In this document: in pieces, positions 32,788-43,982 of the stretch
Layout: each line of letters opens with the position of its first letter
How positions within the stretch are numbered: position 1 is the stretch's first letter
NCBI RefSeq assembly: GCF_014779715.1
Contig: NZ_JACXYU010000005.1
Coordinates: forward strand, 62,001-126,000
Source of the DNA: Streptomyces chumphonensis
GTDB lineage: Bacteria; Actinomycetota; Actinomycetes; Streptomycetales; Streptomycetaceae
DNA length: 64,000 bases
Direction: 5' to 3'
The notes under the pieces: model-generated
Told to the model about the DNA's origin: nothing
Seen by the model: the letters and a program-made list of their open reading frames with translations, nothing else
The model's database searches: none
Position numbers and translations under genes: made by a program

Positions 32788-34365
32788 GTGTTCCGCAGGA
32801 CCAGCAGCGGCGGACACCGCAGGGCGGCGGCCACCGCCGTCGCCGCCGTGCTCGCGACGACGGCACTGGGCGGCTGCAGCGGCGGCGGGACCGAGGGCGA
32901 CCGGTCGGACGGCGCACAGCGCTCCCCGTCCGTCCGGCCGGACGGCGACGCCCCGGCGCTGCCCGAGGAGCTCACCGGCCAGCGCCTCACGTGGGAGGAG
33001 TGCGAGGCCCCGGCGCCCGGCACGTCCCCTCCGGCCGACCGCTGGGAGTGCGCCACGCTGCGGGCCCCGCTGGACTACGACGAGCCGCGCGGCGAGACCC
33101 TGGACCTCGCCCTCATCCGCACCCGGGCCACTGGGGAGGACGGGCGCGTCGGCTCCCTGCTGTTCAACTTCGGCGGCCCCGGCGGCTCCGGCGTGGCGGC
33201 GCTGCCCGGCTTCGAGAACTCCTTCGCCACCCTGGGCGCCTCCTACGACCTGGTCAGCTTCGATCCGCGCGGCGTCGGTCGCAGCGCCAAGGTGCGCTGC
33301 CAGAGCGACGCGGAGATCGAGGAGTCCCTTAGCACCGACGTCACGCCCGACACGGCCGCCGAGCAGCGGGAGTACCTGGACGAGGCGCGGGCCCTCAGCG
33401 CGGACTGCGACGAGGAGTCCGGCGACCTGCTCCCGCACGTCGGCACCGCCGACGCGGCGCGCGACATGGACCTGATGCGCCACGTCCTCGGCGACGAGAA
33501 GCTGCACTACTTCGGCTTCTCCTACGGCACGACGCTGGGCGGCACCTACGCACACCTCTTCCCCGAGAACGTCGGACGGATGGTGCTGGACGCCGCCGTG
33601 GACCCGACGGCGGGCACGGTGGAGCACGCCAGGCACCAGACCGTCGGCTTCCAGCGGGCGCTGGAGAACTACCTCGACAGCACCGGCGAGGACCCCGAGC
33701 AGGGGACGCGGCGCATCGCCGACCTGCTGGAGCGGATCGACCGCGAACCGCTGCCCACCGACGGCGACCGCCGACTCAGCGAGGCGCAGGCCCTGTACGG
33801 CATCGTCACGCCGCTCTACAGCGAGGCGGGCTGGCCCCTGCTCACGCAGGCACTGGAACAGGCCGAGAACGGCGACGGCACCGGACTGCTGGCCCTGTCG
33901 GACCGCTACCACGGACGGGACGACGCGGGCCGGTTCGAGGCCGCCTCACACGCCCAGCGGGCCGTCTCGTGCGCCGACGACAGCCACCGCGCCACACCGG
34001 AGGAGGCCCGGGCCGTCCTGCCCGACTTCGTGGAGGTCTCCCCGGTCTTCGGGCCGTTCCTGGCCTGGGACACCGCCGGCTGGTGCGCCGACTGGCCGGT
34101 GCCCGGCGCCCGCGACACCCCGGAGGTGAGCGCCGAGGGCGCGGCCCCGGTCGTCGTCATCGGCACCACCGGCGACCCGGCGACGCCGGTCGAGGGCGCC
34201 GAGCGCATGGCGAAGGAACTCGGCGAGGACGTCGGCGTGCTCGTCACCGTCGACGGCGAGGGTCACGGCGCCTACCTGGCGGGCGGCTCCTGCGTACAGG
34301 ACGCGGTCGACGCCTACCTGCTGCGCGGGGACGTCCCCGACAACGGCACCACCTGCGACACCTGA
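32788..34365 (+). CDS. Tripeptidyl aminopeptidase-like S33 lipoprotein
   Basis: This 525-residue alpha/beta hydrolase belongs to the Streptomyces Tap/Slp group of extracellular aminopeptidases. A signal with lipobox LGGC lies near residue 30. LLFNFGGPGGSG forms the oxyanion region, GFSYGTTLGGTYAHLFPENV holds the nucleophile, TTGDPATPVEGA the acid region and GEGHGAYL the histidine. A TAP-like C-terminal domain follows. The start is a GTG after a GAGGAG-type site. It lies just downstream of the secreted protease and may act on its products. Confidence 0.92.
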   Translation: MFRRTSSGGHRRAAATAVAAVLATTALGGCSGGGTEGDRSDGAQRSPSVRPDGDAPALPEELTGQRLTWEECEAPAPGTSPPADRWECATLRAPLDYDEPRGETLDLALIRTRATGEDGRVGSLLFNFGGPGGSGVAALPGFENSFATLGASYDLVSFDPRGVGRSAKVRCQSDAEIEESLSTDVTPDTAAEQREYLDEARALSADCDEESGDLLPHVGTADAARDMDLMRHVLGDEKLHYFGFSYGTTLGGTYAHLFPENVGRMVLDAAVDPTAGTVEHARHQTVGFQRALENYLDSTGEDPEQGTRRIADLLERIDREPLPTDGDRRLSEAQALYGIVTPLYSEAGWPLLTQALEQAENGDGTGLLALSDRYHGRDDAGRFEAASHAQRAVSCADDSHRATPEEARAVLPDFVEVSPVFGPFLAWDTAGWCADWPVPGARDTPEVSAEGAAPVVVIGTTGDPATPVEGAERMAKELGEDVGVLVTVDGEGHGAYLAGGSCVQDAVDAYLLRGDVPDNGTTCDT

Positions 34366-34455
34366 CCGCAGTCCGGACAGACCGGGCCGGACGTCGGGGG
34401 GCGCCGCGCTCGCGCTGCTGCCGGTCGGCGTCCTGCCGCGTCTAGGCTGCGGGGT

Positions 34456-35226
34456 GTGGCGGGTGAGGCGAAGGACGCGGAGGGTGCGGTCGGGGCACCT
34501 GGCGGGGGTGCGCCCCGGCGCAGGCCCAAGAGCGAGCAGACCAGGACGCTCATCCTGGAGACCGCGCTGCGGCTGTTCGAGGAGCGCGGCTACGACCGGA
34601 CGACGATGCGGGCCGTCGCCTCGGAGGCCGGCGTGTCCGTCGGGAACGCCTACTACTACTTCGCCTCCAAGGAGCACCTCGTCCAGGGCTTCTACGAGCG
34701 CATCGGCGCCGAGCACCGGGCGGCGGCGCGGACGGTGCTCGCCCAGGAGAGGAACCTGACGGAACGGCTCCGCGGGGTGTATCTGACCTGGTTCGACGTC
34801 GCGGAGCCGTACCACGGGTTCGCGGCCCAGTTCTTCCGGAACGCGGCCGACCCGGACAGCCCGCTGAGCCCGTTCTCCCCGGAGTCCCGGCCGGCCCGGG
34901 AGGCCGCCGTCGCACTGCTCCGGGAGGCGCTGTCCGGCGCCCGGGTGAACGGTGACCCGGAGCTGGCCGAGCTGCTGCCGGAGGTGCTGTGGCTGCACCA
35001 GATGGGGCTCGTCCTGTACTGGGTGTACGACCGCTCCCCGGGCTGTTCCCGGTCCCGTGCGCTGGCGGACCGGACGGCGCCGCTGACGGCCCGGGCCGTC
35101 GCGCTCTCGCGGTGGCGGGTGCTGCGTCCGCTGGTGCGGGACGTGCGGCACGTGCTGGAGGACTTCGTGCTGCCCACGGCGGCGGGGGCCGCGGGCCGGG
35201 GCCGGGACGGTCCCCCGCATACTTGA
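34456..35226 (+). CDS. TetR-family transcriptional regulator
   Basis: This 256-residue repressor-type regulator has an N-terminal disordered leader, then a helix-turn-helix at about residues 28-75 (LILETALRLFEERGYDRTTMRAVASEAGVSVGNAYYYFASKEHL). The ligand-binding domain is unassigned. A TAGGCT -10-like box ends eight bases before the GTG and no ribosome site is present, so the message is probably leaderless. It is followed after four bases by a small membrane protein gene. Confidence 0.9.
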   Translation: MAGEAKDAEGAVGAPGGGAPRRRPKSEQTRTLILETALRLFEERGYDRTTMRAVASEAGVSVGNAYYYFASKEHLVQGFYERIGAEHRAAARTVLAQERNLTERLRGVYLTWFDVAEPYHGFAAQFFRNAADPDSPLSPFSPESRPAREAAVALLREALSGARVNGDPELAELLPEVLWLHQMGLVLYWVYDRSPGCSRSRALADRTAPLTARAVALSRWRVLRPLVRDVRHVLEDFVLPTAAGAAGRGRDGPPHT

Positions 35227-35230
35227 GGTC

Positions 35231-35560
35231 ATGAAGCTCTCCCGCCCCGTCTCCTGGTTCCTGCTGGCGTTCGGGGTGTGGTCGTGGTTCGTGTGGACGA
35301 CCTTCGTGCGCAACCTGTGGAAGGACTCCAGCGGGCTGGCCTTCGACGACGCGGGCGACCCGACGGGCTACTTCTGGGTGCACCTGTGCCTGGCCGTCGT
35401 GTCCTTCGCGCTCGGGACGGCCATCGGCGTGATCGGGCTGCGGGGGCTGCGGGCCCTGCGCCGCCCGCCCGTCGCGGGGGGCGCCGAGGGCCACCGGCGG
35501 AACGCCGGGAACGCCGGTGCGGGTGGCGGCGTTGGCGAAGACAGAGACGACGTCGCATAG
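35231..35560 (+). CDS. SCO4848-family membrane protein
   Basis: This 109-residue protein has two membrane segments (PVSWFLLAFGVWSWFVWTTFV and HLCLAVVSFALGTAIGVIGL) with a conserved FVRNLWKDSSGLAFDDAGDPTGYFWVH between them. I recognise the family from Streptomyces, where it sits next to a DD-carboxypeptidase as here. No function is assigned. Confidence 0.82.
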   Translation: MKLSRPVSWFLLAFGVWSWFVWTTFVRNLWKDSSGLAFDDAGDPTGYFWVHLCLAVVSFALGTAIGVIGLRGLRALRRPPVAGGAEGHRRNAGNAGAGGGVGEDRDDVA

Positions 35561-35585
35561 CGGATAGGGCGGGGAAGAGCGTCAC

Positions 35586-36917
35586 ATGGTGTTCGTGTTC
35601 TTGGGGCTCGTGGTGGGTGTGCTGGGCGGTGCGCACTACTACCTGTGGCGCCGCCTGGTCCGTGACGTCTCGGCGCCGCGCGGCGTCTACCGGCGGGTGG
35701 GGACGGCCCTGGCCGTCGTGCTGCCGCTCCTCGCCGTCGCGGGGCAGACGGCGGGGCGGATGGAGGCGCCGTTCGTCGTGCAGCAGCTGCTGGCGTGGCC
35801 CGGCCTCATGTGGTTCGCGCTGCTCGTCTACCTGCTGCTCGCCCTCCTCGCGCTGGAGCCGGTGCGCCCGCTGGCCCGGCGGCTGCTCGCCCGGCGGGCG
35901 GCGCGGGCGGAGCGGCCCGCTCCGGCGCCGGAGCCCCGGCAGGAGCTGGTGACCGCGCCGCAGGGCACCGGCACCGTCCCGGCGGACGCCTCCGGCCCGA
36001 CGGACGCCCCGGAGGGACCCGGGCGGCCGTCCGCGGAGCCGCCGCCCGGGTCCACGCGGGCCGCCCCCGACGGGCCCGGTCCGTCCGATCCCTCGCGCCG
36101 GCTGTTCGTCGCCCGGACGGCGGCCGTCACGGCGGGTGTGGTGGCGGCGGGGACCGTGGGGTACGGGACCTACAGCATGCTGGGCGTCGGGCCCCGGCTG
36201 AAGCGGGTGACGGTGCCGCTGGCCAAGCTGCCGCGCGGGGCGCACGGCTACCGGATCGCGGTGGTGAGCGACATCCACATCGGGCCCGTCCTGGGCCGGG
36301 GCCACACCCAGCGCATCGTGGACGTCATCAACCGGGTCAACGCGGACGCCGTCGCCATCGTCGGGGACCTCGTGGACGGTTCCGTGGCGGACCTCGGGCC
36401 GGCCGCCGAGCCGCTGGCCAGGCTGCGTTCGCGGGACGGCGCGTACTTCGTCACCGGCAACCACGAGTACTTCTCCGGTGCCGAGCAGTGGGTCGACCAC
36501 ATGCGGGAGCTGGGCGTGCGTCCGCTGGAGAACGAGCGGGTCGAGCTGGCCGGCTTCGACCTGGCCGGCGTCAACGACATCGCCGGTGAGGACTACGGCG
36601 ACGGCCCGGACTACGAGGCCGCCCTCGGCGACCGGGCACCGGAGCGCGCCTCCGTGCTGCTGGCGCACCAGCCGGTGATGATCCACGACGCGGTCGAGCA
36701 CGGCGTCGACCTCCAGCTCTCCGGGCACACCCACGGGGGCCAGATGTGGCCGGGGACGTACCTGGCGGACCTGGCCAACCCCACCCTGGCGGGGCTGGAG
36801 CGGTACGGCGACACGCAGCTCTACGTGACGCGCGGCGCCGGCGCGTGGGGGCCGCCGGTGCGGGTCGGCGCGGAGCCGGACATCACCGTGGTCGAACTGG
36901 CCGCGCGGGGTGCCTGA
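35586..36917 (+). CDS. Membrane-anchored metallophosphoesterase
   Basis: This 443-residue protein has about four membrane segments in the first 175 residues, a Pro-rich linker, and a calcineurin-like domain. All metal motifs are present: SDIHIG, GDLVDG, GNHEYFSG, LAHQPV and SGHTHGGQMWP. It resembles YkuE/YaeI-type enzymes that act on phospholipid-linked phosphates, so an envelope substrate is likely. It follows the SCO4848-family gene by 25 bases. Confidence 0.92.
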   Translation: MVFVFLGLVVGVLGGAHYYLWRRLVRDVSAPRGVYRRVGTALAVVLPLLAVAGQTAGRMEAPFVVQQLLAWPGLMWFALLVYLLLALLALEPVRPLARRLLARRAARAERPAPAPEPRQELVTAPQGTGTVPADASGPTDAPEGPGRPSAEPPPGSTRAAPDGPGPSDPSRRLFVARTAAVTAGVVAAGTVGYGTYSMLGVGPRLKRVTVPLAKLPRGAHGYRIAVVSDIHIGPVLGRGHTQRIVDVINRVNADAVAIVGDLVDGSVADLGPAAEPLARLRSRDGAYFVTGNHEYFSGAEQWVDHMRELGVRPLENERVELAGFDLAGVNDIAGEDYGDGPDYEAALGDRAPERASVLLAHQPVMIHDAVEHGVDLQLSGHTHGGQMWPGTYLADLANPTLAGLERYGDTQLYVTRGAGAWGPPVRVGAEPDITVVELAARGA

Positions 36918-37086
36918 GCCGGGCCGCCGTCCGGTCCCGGGCGATGTCGCGTCGCCCCGCCGTGCGGTCACCCGGACGGGCGGCCACGCCGCACCGGATC
37001 GCCGCGTGTCGTGCGGCCGACCGGGTGGTCACCCGGGTGCCGCCCCTGGGCTAACGGAGTGTCGGCACACGCTGTACGTTCCCCCC

Positions 37087-38364
37087 GTGGACACGATTCG
37101 TCATACTTCCCGGCGCACCGCCGCCCGTACGACGGTGGCGGCGGCGGTGTTGCTGCCCGCCCTGCTCAGCGGAGCGACCACCGCCCCCGCGGCGGCCGAC
37201 GAGGCGAAGCCGCCGAAGCCGCCGGAGAACATGTCCACGGTCGGCGGCGAACGTCTCGGCCTGCCCGGCACCCAGGTCGCGCTCGGCCCGGGGGCGCCGA
37301 AGGTGCCGAAGAAGCTCACCGCGCGCTCCTGGATCGTGGCCGACGCCGAGAGCGGTGACGTCCTGGCCGCGCACAACGCCCACTGGCGGCTGGCACCGGC
37401 CTCCACGATCAAGATGCTCTTCGCCGACACGCTGCTGCCGAAGTTCGAGGCCGACACCGTCTACGAGGTGCGGCGGGAGGACCTCCTGGAACTCGGCACC
37501 AATTCGAGCGCGGTCGGCATCGAGGAGGACCACCCGTACACCGTGCACGACCTGTGGAACGGGGTGTTCGTCCGCTCCGGCAACGACGCGGTGCACGTCC
37601 TGGCCGCGATGAACGGCGGCCTGGAGAAGACCGCGCGGGAGATGAACGAGCACGCCGAGGCCCTCGGCGCGCGGGACACCCACGTCGTCAGCCCGGACGG
37701 CTACGACGCCGAGGGGCAGACGTCCTCCGCCTACGACCTCACTCTCATCGCCCGCTCCGGGATGCAGAAGCCGGCCTTCCGGGCCTACGCGGCCACCGCC
37801 GAGGCCGACTTCCCCGGCGAGTGGGCGGAGGAGGGGAAGAAGAAGCCGAAGGAGGACGACGGGCCACGCGAGCGCGAGCACTTCGCCATCGGCACGACGA
37901 ACCGGCTCCTGATCGGCTCCCACGGGCTCGAACCGTACGAGGGGCTGGCCGGGGTGAAGAACGGCTTCACCTCCGAGGCGGGCTACACCTTCACCGGCGT
38001 CGCGCAGCGCGGGGAGCGCACCCTCCTGGTCACCGTCATGCACCCCGACGACGACGAGGGGGCCAACCGCGTGTACGAGGAGACGGCCGACCTGCTGGAC
38101 TGGGGCTTCGCGGCGGCGGGGAAGGTGACCCCGGTCGGCGAACTCGTCCCGCCGCGCGGCGCGCAGGCCCCGCCCGGGGATCCGACCCCGGTGGGGGACG
38201 AGAAGAACGCCGAGGGCACCGCCGCGGGGCTGACGGCCTCCGAGCCGCCCGCCTCCGGGGCCTCGGGCGTCAGCACCGCCGTGGGCCTCATCGCGGCGAC
38301 GGGCACCGTCCTGGCCGCCGCGGTCTGGTTCGTGCACCGGCGCTGGCCCACCGCGCGGGACTGA
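37087..38364 (+). CDS. D-alanyl-D-alanine carboxypeptidase (S11)
   Basis: This 425-residue penicillin-binding enzyme trims the terminal D-Ala of wall peptides. It has a signal (residues 1-38), SxxK as PASTIKML, SGN as VRSGNDAV, and KNG (VKNGFTSEAG) where KTG is usual. A Pro-rich stretch and a C-terminal membrane anchor (VGLIAATGTVLAAAVWFVHRRW) follow. The GTG at 37087 lies seven bases after a TACGTT box with no ribosome site, so it may be leaderless. Confidence 0.93.
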   Translation: MDTIRHTSRRTAARTTVAAAVLLPALLSGATTAPAAADEAKPPKPPENMSTVGGERLGLPGTQVALGPGAPKVPKKLTARSWIVADAESGDVLAAHNAHWRLAPASTIKMLFADTLLPKFEADTVYEVRREDLLELGTNSSAVGIEEDHPYTVHDLWNGVFVRSGNDAVHVLAAMNGGLEKTAREMNEHAEALGARDTHVVSPDGYDAEGQTSSAYDLTLIARSGMQKPAFRAYAATAEADFPGEWAEEGKKKPKEDDGPREREHFAIGTTNRLLIGSHGLEPYEGLAGVKNGFTSEAGYTFTGVAQRGERTLLVTVMHPDDDEGANRVYEETADLLDWGFAAAGKVTPVGELVPPRGAQAPPGDPTPVGDEKNAEGTAAGLTASEPPASGASGVSTAVGLIAATGTVLAAAVWFVHRRWPTARD

Positions 38365-38425
38365 CCGGGACCCGGCGGCCGGGCCCGTACGCGGACGCCC
38401 GCCGGCCGGCGGGTGACGGCCCCGG

Positions 38426-39058
38426 TCAGAACTGCGGGCGGTTGAACCACTGGCCGGCCGGGCGGACGCAGAGGAAGACGAGCGTCAGGATCGCCGTCAC
38501 CAGCCACAGCACCTGGATGAGCACCCCGAAACCGTCCACCGACTCGTCGGAGGTGAGGGAGCTGAGGAACGCGAGTCCGGCCGCGAGGGTGTTGAGGGCC
38601 GCCGTGATGATCGCCATGACCCGGACGCCGGTGCGGCCCCTGCCGAACATCGAGGCGACGGTGATGTGCAGCGCTCCCATGGCCAGGCTGACGCACAGCA
38701 GGACGACGCCGACCACGTAGAGGTCGTCGGACACGCCGCCGAAGGCGGGACGTTCGTAGTACGGCTTCGACGACTCGGCCATCAGGTAGACGCCCAGCAT
38801 GGCGAGCAGCAGCCACAGGCCACCGGCGACGAAGAGCAGCACCCGGGCGGTGACGACGACGCCGGGCATCCCCGTCCGCGTCGGCGGCATGCCGCCGGGG
38901 TACTGCGGGTAGCCGCCCGGATAGCCCGCCGACGGGTAGCCCGGCGCCTGGTAGCCCGGCGCCGGGTGGTGCTGGGGCGGGGGCTGCTGCGGCGGCACCG
39001 ACGGGTAGCCGTACGGCGGCGGCTGACCGTACGGGTTGGGCTGGCTCGGGTGACTCAC
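38426..39058 (-). CDS. Membrane protein with Pro/Tyr-rich N-terminus
   Basis: This 210-residue protein has a low-complexity head of about 65 residues (repeats of [11 protein letters not shown] type) and four membrane helices from [19 protein letters not shown] onward. The GTG at 39058 follows a GAGG site. No domain with known function is seen. Tails of this kind are common on actinobacterial membrane proteins. Confidence 0.8.
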   Translation of the reverse strand: MSHPSQPNPYGQPPPYGYPSVPPQQPPPQHHPAPGYQAPGYPSAGYPGGYPQYPGGMPPTRTGMPGVVVTARVLLFVAGGLWLLLAMLGVYLMAESSKPYYERPAFGGVSDDLYVVGVVLLCVSLAMGALHITVASMFGRGRTGVRVMAIITAALNTLAAGLAFLSSLTSDESVDGFGVLIQVLWLVTAILTLVFLCVRPAGQWFNRPQF

Positions 39059-39328
39059 GGCGGAACCTCGAAAGCGTGGTGGGGACGATCGGACGCGCCC
39101 GGGCCAGGTCACCGGGGCACCCGCGGGCTCCGGCCCGAGGGCCGGGCGCAAGCGCCTTCCCCGTGCCTCCCCCGCGGCCGTCCCCTTCGGCCCGCGGCAC
39201 TGCGGTCATCATCCGGTCCGCCCGGACCGCCTGTCCAGCCGCGCTCGCCGACCGTGACGAAGCTCTTACCGGGCCCGTGGCGGCGGGCGGAGTGGAGACG
39301 GAGGCCGGGCATCAAGGAGGATGGGGGC

Positions 39329-40183
39329 ATGAGCGCGCAGATTCTCGACGGCAAGGCCACCGCGGCCACCATCAAGTCCGAAATCGCCACCCGGGTGACG
39401 GCCCTGGCGGACCGGGGGGTACGCCCCGGACTGGGCACCGTGCTGGTGGGCGACGACCCGGCCAGCCACAAGTACGTGGCGGGCAAGCACCGCGACTGCG
39501 CCCAGGTGGGCATCGCCTCCATCCAGCGCCGACTGCCCGCCACCGCGACGCAGGAGGAGATCGAGGCCGTCGTCCGCGAGCTCAACGAGGACCCGGAGTG
39601 CACCGGCTACATCGTGCAGCTGCCGCTCCCCCGGGGCATCGACACCAACCGGGTGCTGGAGCTGATGGACCCGGACAAGGACGCCGACGGGCTGCACCCG
39701 GCGAACCTCGGCCGGCTCGTGCTCGGCGTCCCCGCGCCCCTGCCCTGCACGCCGAACGGGATCATCGAGCTGCTGCGGCGCCACGAGGTGCCGATCAGGG
39801 GCGCCGAGGTGGTCGTCGTCGGCCGGGGCATCACGGTGGGGCGGTCGCTGCCGCTGCTGCTGACCCGCCGCTCGGAGAACGCCACGGTGACGCAGTGCCA
39901 CACCGGCACCCGCGACCTGGCAGCGCACCTGCGCGAGGCCGACATCGTCGTGGCGGCCGCCGGCGTGCCGCATCTGATCAAGCCCGAGGACGTCCGTCCC
40001 GGTGCGGCCGTGCTCGACGTCGGCGTGAGCCGTGACGAGAACGGGAAGATCGCCGGTGACGTGCACCCGGGCGTCGCGGAGACGGCCGGGTGGCTCTCGC
40101 CCAACCCGGGCGGCGTCGGCCCGATGACGCGGGCGATGCTCCTGGCCAACGTCGTGGACGCGGCCGAGCGGAACGCGGGCTGA
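39329..40183 (+). CDS. folD: Methylenetetrahydrofolate dehydrogenase / cyclohydrolase
   Basis: This 284-residue bifunctional enzyme interconverts methylene-, methenyl- and formyl-tetrahydrofolate. The catalytic Lys is in [12 protein letters not shown], followed by [13 protein letters not shown]-type [11 protein letters not shown], the nucleotide-binding [14 protein letters not shown] and the closing [19 protein letters not shown] precedes the ATG. The DUF3017 gene follows by three bases, as in other Streptomyces. Its formyl donors feed the purH and purN products encoded 19 kb away. Confidence 0.97.
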   Translation: MSAQILDGKATAATIKSEIATRVTALADRGVRPGLGTVLVGDDPASHKYVAGKHRDCAQVGIASIQRRLPATATQEEIEAVVRELNEDPECTGYIVQLPLPRGIDTNRVLELMDPDKDADGLHPANLGRLVLGVPAPLPCTPNGIIELLRRHEVPIRGAEVVVVGRGITVGRSLPLLLTRRSENATVTQCHTGTRDLAAHLREADIVVAAAGVPHLIKPEDVRPGAAVLDVGVSRDENGKIAGDVHPGVAETAGWLSPNPGGVGPMTRAMLLANVVDAAERNAG

Positions 40184-40186
40184 GCC

Positions 40187-40597
40187 ATGGGAGCGGATTC
40201 CAGCGCGCCGCGCCGCCGCACCCGGCGCTTCCCCGTCCTCACCCGCGACACCGCCCGGCCCGAGGGCGGCGGCCGGGCGGCGGGCGGCGACGCCCCCGCG
40301 CCGTACCGCCAGTGGCCGCTGCTGACGGTGCTGGCCGGGACGGGGGCCGGGCTGCTGATCGTCCTCGGCGAGATGCGGCTCGGTGTGCTCGTCGTGGGCG
40401 GCTCGCTGCTGGCCGGTGCGGTGCTGCGCCGGGTGGTGCCGAACGTGGGCATGCTGGCCGTGCGCTCCCGGTTCACGGACATGCTGACGTACGGCCTGCT
40501 CGGCTCGCTCATCATCGTTCTGGGGCTGATGGCGCAGCCGAGACCGGTGCTGGAGATCCCGTTCCTGGAGGACGTCATCCGCTACCTCGTCCGCTAG
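40187..40597 (+). CDS. DUF3017 membrane protein
   Basis: This 136-residue protein has a basic N-terminal tail and three membrane helices (LLTVLAGTGAGLLIVLG, LGVLVVGGSLLAGAVLRRVVP, YGLLGSLIIVLGLMA). It is translationally close to folD, which is the usual place of this family in actinobacteria. Function unknown. Confidence 0.88.
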   Translation: MGADSSAPRRRTRRFPVLTRDTARPEGGGRAAGGDAPAPYRQWPLLTVLAGTGAGLLIVLGEMRLGVLVVGGSLLAGAVLRRVVPNVGMLAVRSRFTDMLTYGLLGSLIIVLGLMAQPRPVLEIPFLEDVIRYLVR

Positions 40598-40798
40598 CGC
40601 CCGGCGCGGACCCGGCGCGGGGGACCACCGTCGGCGTGGAACCGCCGCGCACCGTTCGTGCGTGGAACCGGACGGACGTGCCGTTCCCCCCACCGACGAG
40701 TGGCACACTGGTCGGATGTTCGTGCCCGGCCCGTGGCGACCGTCGGCGGTGCGCGAGGACGGAACACCAGCACGACCGGGGAGAGAGAGGTCATCGGC

Positions 40799-41875
40799 AT
40801 GCCTCGCTGGAAGCCGCTACCGGAGGAACTGGACCCGGAGATCCGCGACTTCGCGAGTCAGATGCGCCGGCTCGTGGACCGCAGCGGGCTGAGCCTCTCG
40901 GCCCTGTCGGACAAGACGGGCTACAGCAAGACGTCGTGGGAGCGCTACCTCGGCGGACGGCTGCTGCCGCCGCAGGGGGCCGTCTCCGCGCTCGCCGACG
41001 TCACCGGTACCGACGTGCGGCATCTGGCGACCCTGTGGGAGCTGGCCGAACGGGCCTGGAGCCGGGCCGAGATGCGGCACGACATGACGATGGAGGCCAT
41101 CCGCATATCGCAGGCGCGCGAGGCCCTGGAGGCCGCCGAGGCGGCCGGGGCCCAGGCCGCCGGGGGCCGCAGACGGCAGCGGAACGCCCCCGGGCGTCCG
41201 GCCCCGGGCGCCGTCCCGGCCGCCGGCGACGCCGCGACGACGGCCCTGCGCACCTCGCCGGAGGCCGCCCCGGGCGCCCCGGCCGCGTCCCAGCCCGCGC
41301 CCCGGCCCGCGTCCCGGGGGCCCCGGCCCGCGCCGGGTCGGCCCGGCGCGGGCCGCACCGCCCGCCCGGCCGAGGGGCCGTCCGGGGGGCGACGGCTCAC
41401 GATGCTGCTCGCCGGCGGGGTGAGCGCGCTGGCCGTCCTGGCCGCCACCTTCTTCTTCGTCGACCTCCCCGGGGGCGGCGACGAGGCCGCCGCCGAGCCC
41501 ACGCCCCCGCCGCGTAAGGCGACCGAGCCGAAGCTGCCCGACGGTGTGCTGTGCAGCGGCGCCGACTGCACCGGCGAGGACCCCGAACTCATGGGCTGCG
41601 GCGGGCAGTACGCCGAGACGACGTCGGACGCGATGATCGGGACGGCCTACGTCGAGGTGCGCTACAGCGAGGTGTGCAAGGCCGCCTGGGCCAGGATCGG
41701 CGCCGCCGAGCCGGGCGACACCGTCGTGATCACCGCCGACACCGACGCGGAGGCCAGCGAGGACCTGGGCGGGAACACCGAGGGCTACACGATGATGGTC
41801 GCCGCGAAGAGCCCGGACGTCGTGCGGATCTGCGTCGAGCGGGCCGGTGCGTCGCAGGGGTGCACGGTCCGCTGA
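40799..41875 (+). CDS. XRE-type membrane protein with DUF2690 domain
   Basis: This 358-residue protein has a cytoplasmic helix-turn-helix at about residues 15-80 (LVDRSGLSLSALSDKTGYSKTSWERYLGGRLLPP) and a long Ala/Pro-rich linker. One membrane segment follows (LTMLLAGGVSALAVLAATFFFV), then an outside domain with CSGADCTGEDPELMGCGGQYAETT, the DUF2690 pattern. A GAGAGAGG site lies before the ATG. It may link an extracellular signal to DNA binding. Confidence 0.88.
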   Translation: MPRWKPLPEELDPEIRDFASQMRRLVDRSGLSLSALSDKTGYSKTSWERYLGGRLLPPQGAVSALADVTGTDVRHLATLWELAERAWSRAEMRHDMTMEAIRISQAREALEAAEAAGAQAAGGRRRQRNAPGRPAPGAVPAAGDAATTALRTSPEAAPGAPAASQPAPRPASRGPRPAPGRPGAGRTARPAEGPSGGRRLTMLLAGGVSALAVLAATFFFVDLPGGGDEAAAEPTPPPRKATEPKLPDGVLCSGADCTGEDPELMGCGGQYAETTSDAMIGTAYVEVRYSEVCKAAWARIGAAEPGDTVVITADTDAEASEDLGGNTEGYTMMVAAKSPDVVRICVERAGASQGCTVR

Positions 41876-42095
41876 CGCGGCTCGCGGACGCGACGGGTCG
41901 GGCACCCGCTGTGCATAGGGTCGCGGGATACGGGGCACAACACCGTCATCCCCCCACGGGCGCGGCACCGCGTCCGGGGCGGCCGCCCGCAACCCCCTCC
42001 CTCTGCGGGCGGCCGCCCCGCACTCCGTCGGGGCCCGGCGCGTGCCACCGCCCTGCCGTCGCCGCCACCGCCGGGCGCGATAGCCTGACGCCGGA

Positions 42096-43158
<1,063 letters not shown>

Positions 43159-43173
43159 GCGCCTCCGCCCGCA

Positions 43174-43216
43174 GAACGCCGAACGGCCCCCGCGATGCGG
43201 GGGCCGTTCGGCGTTC
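43174..43216. terminator. Bidirectional terminator between mdh and a lipoprotein gene
   Basis: A perfect 20-bp stem (43174-43193 pairs with 43197-43216) with a GAT loop starts 15 bases after mdh and ends 22 bases before the stop of the convergent lipoprotein gene. It should end both transcripts. Confidence 0.9.
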
Positions 43217-43238
43217 CGGCGTGGCCGGGCGCGTCGGC

Positions 43239-43982
43239 TCAGCTGCCGGCGGCCTGCTCCAGCTTGGAGATGTCGAAGGACTCGTCCTCGGAGGGGACGT
43301 CGTCCGGCACGCCCTCGTCGAACTTGCCGAACCCGAGGGTCGTCTCGGCGCCGCCCTCGACGCTCACGATCTGCACCGGGTACGCCGTGCCCTCGGCGGC
43401 GACGTGCATCGTGGTCTCCTCCTCGTCCTCCTCGGAGGTGCCCTTGATGGTCACGACGTTCTTGCCGTCCACCTCGCCCTCCTTCGGGTCGGACCAGGTG
43501 GTGCCGTCGTCGTCGCTGTTGATGTCCTGTTGGAGGGCCTTCAGGTCACAGCTGCCGGCCATGCCCTGCAGCATCGGGTCCTGAGTGGTGCCGGCGATGT
43601 ACTTGCCCTTGAAGAGCTCGTAGGCGGCCACGCCGTTCGCGCCGCCCTGCGTCTCCCAGAACTTCTGGTCCGGCTTCATCCAGACCTTGTCGCCCTGCTT
43701 GACGATCTCGGCCGTGCCCTGCTCGCCCTGGTCGATCTTCCCGACGCAGTTGCCGTCGCGGTCCATCGTCAGGTCGATGGAGAAAGTGGCCCCGTCCTGC
43801 TCGGACTCCATCTGCATCTGGAACGAGGTGACGTCCTTCAGCGCCTTGCCGGCCTCCTCGGAGACCTCCTTGCCCGACTTCTCGGCCAGGCCGTTGCCCT
43901 CGCTGCCGCAGGCGCTCAGACCCGCGACCGCCATGAGAGCCGCCGCCGCTGCCAGCGCCGGCGTCCTGTACTGCTTTCGCAC
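43239..43982 (-). CDS. Lipoprotein of the LppX/LprAFG-like type
   Basis: This 247-residue lipoprotein has signal ALAAAAALMAVAGLSAC ending in the lipid Cys, and a single beta-rich domain (VTSFQMQMESEQDGATFSIDLTMDRDG, then VWMKPDQKFWE). Streptomyces relatives of this shape resemble the mycobacterial lipid-carrier fold; the ligand is unknown. I chose the GTG at 43982, nine bases after GGAAGG; the open frame extends to 44018. Confidence 0.75.
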   Translation of the reverse strand: MRKQYRTPALAAAAALMAVAGLSACGSEGNGLAEKSGKEVSEEAGKALKDVTSFQMQMESEQDGATFSIDLTMDRDGNCVGKIDQGEQGTAEIVKQGDKVWMKPDQKFWETQGGANGVAAYELFKGKYIAGTTQDPMLQGMAGSCDLKALQQDINSDDDGTTWSDPKEGEVDGKNVVTIKGTSEEDEEETTMHVAAEGTAYPVQIVSVEGGAETTLGFGKFDEGVPDDVPSEDESFDISKLEQAAGS

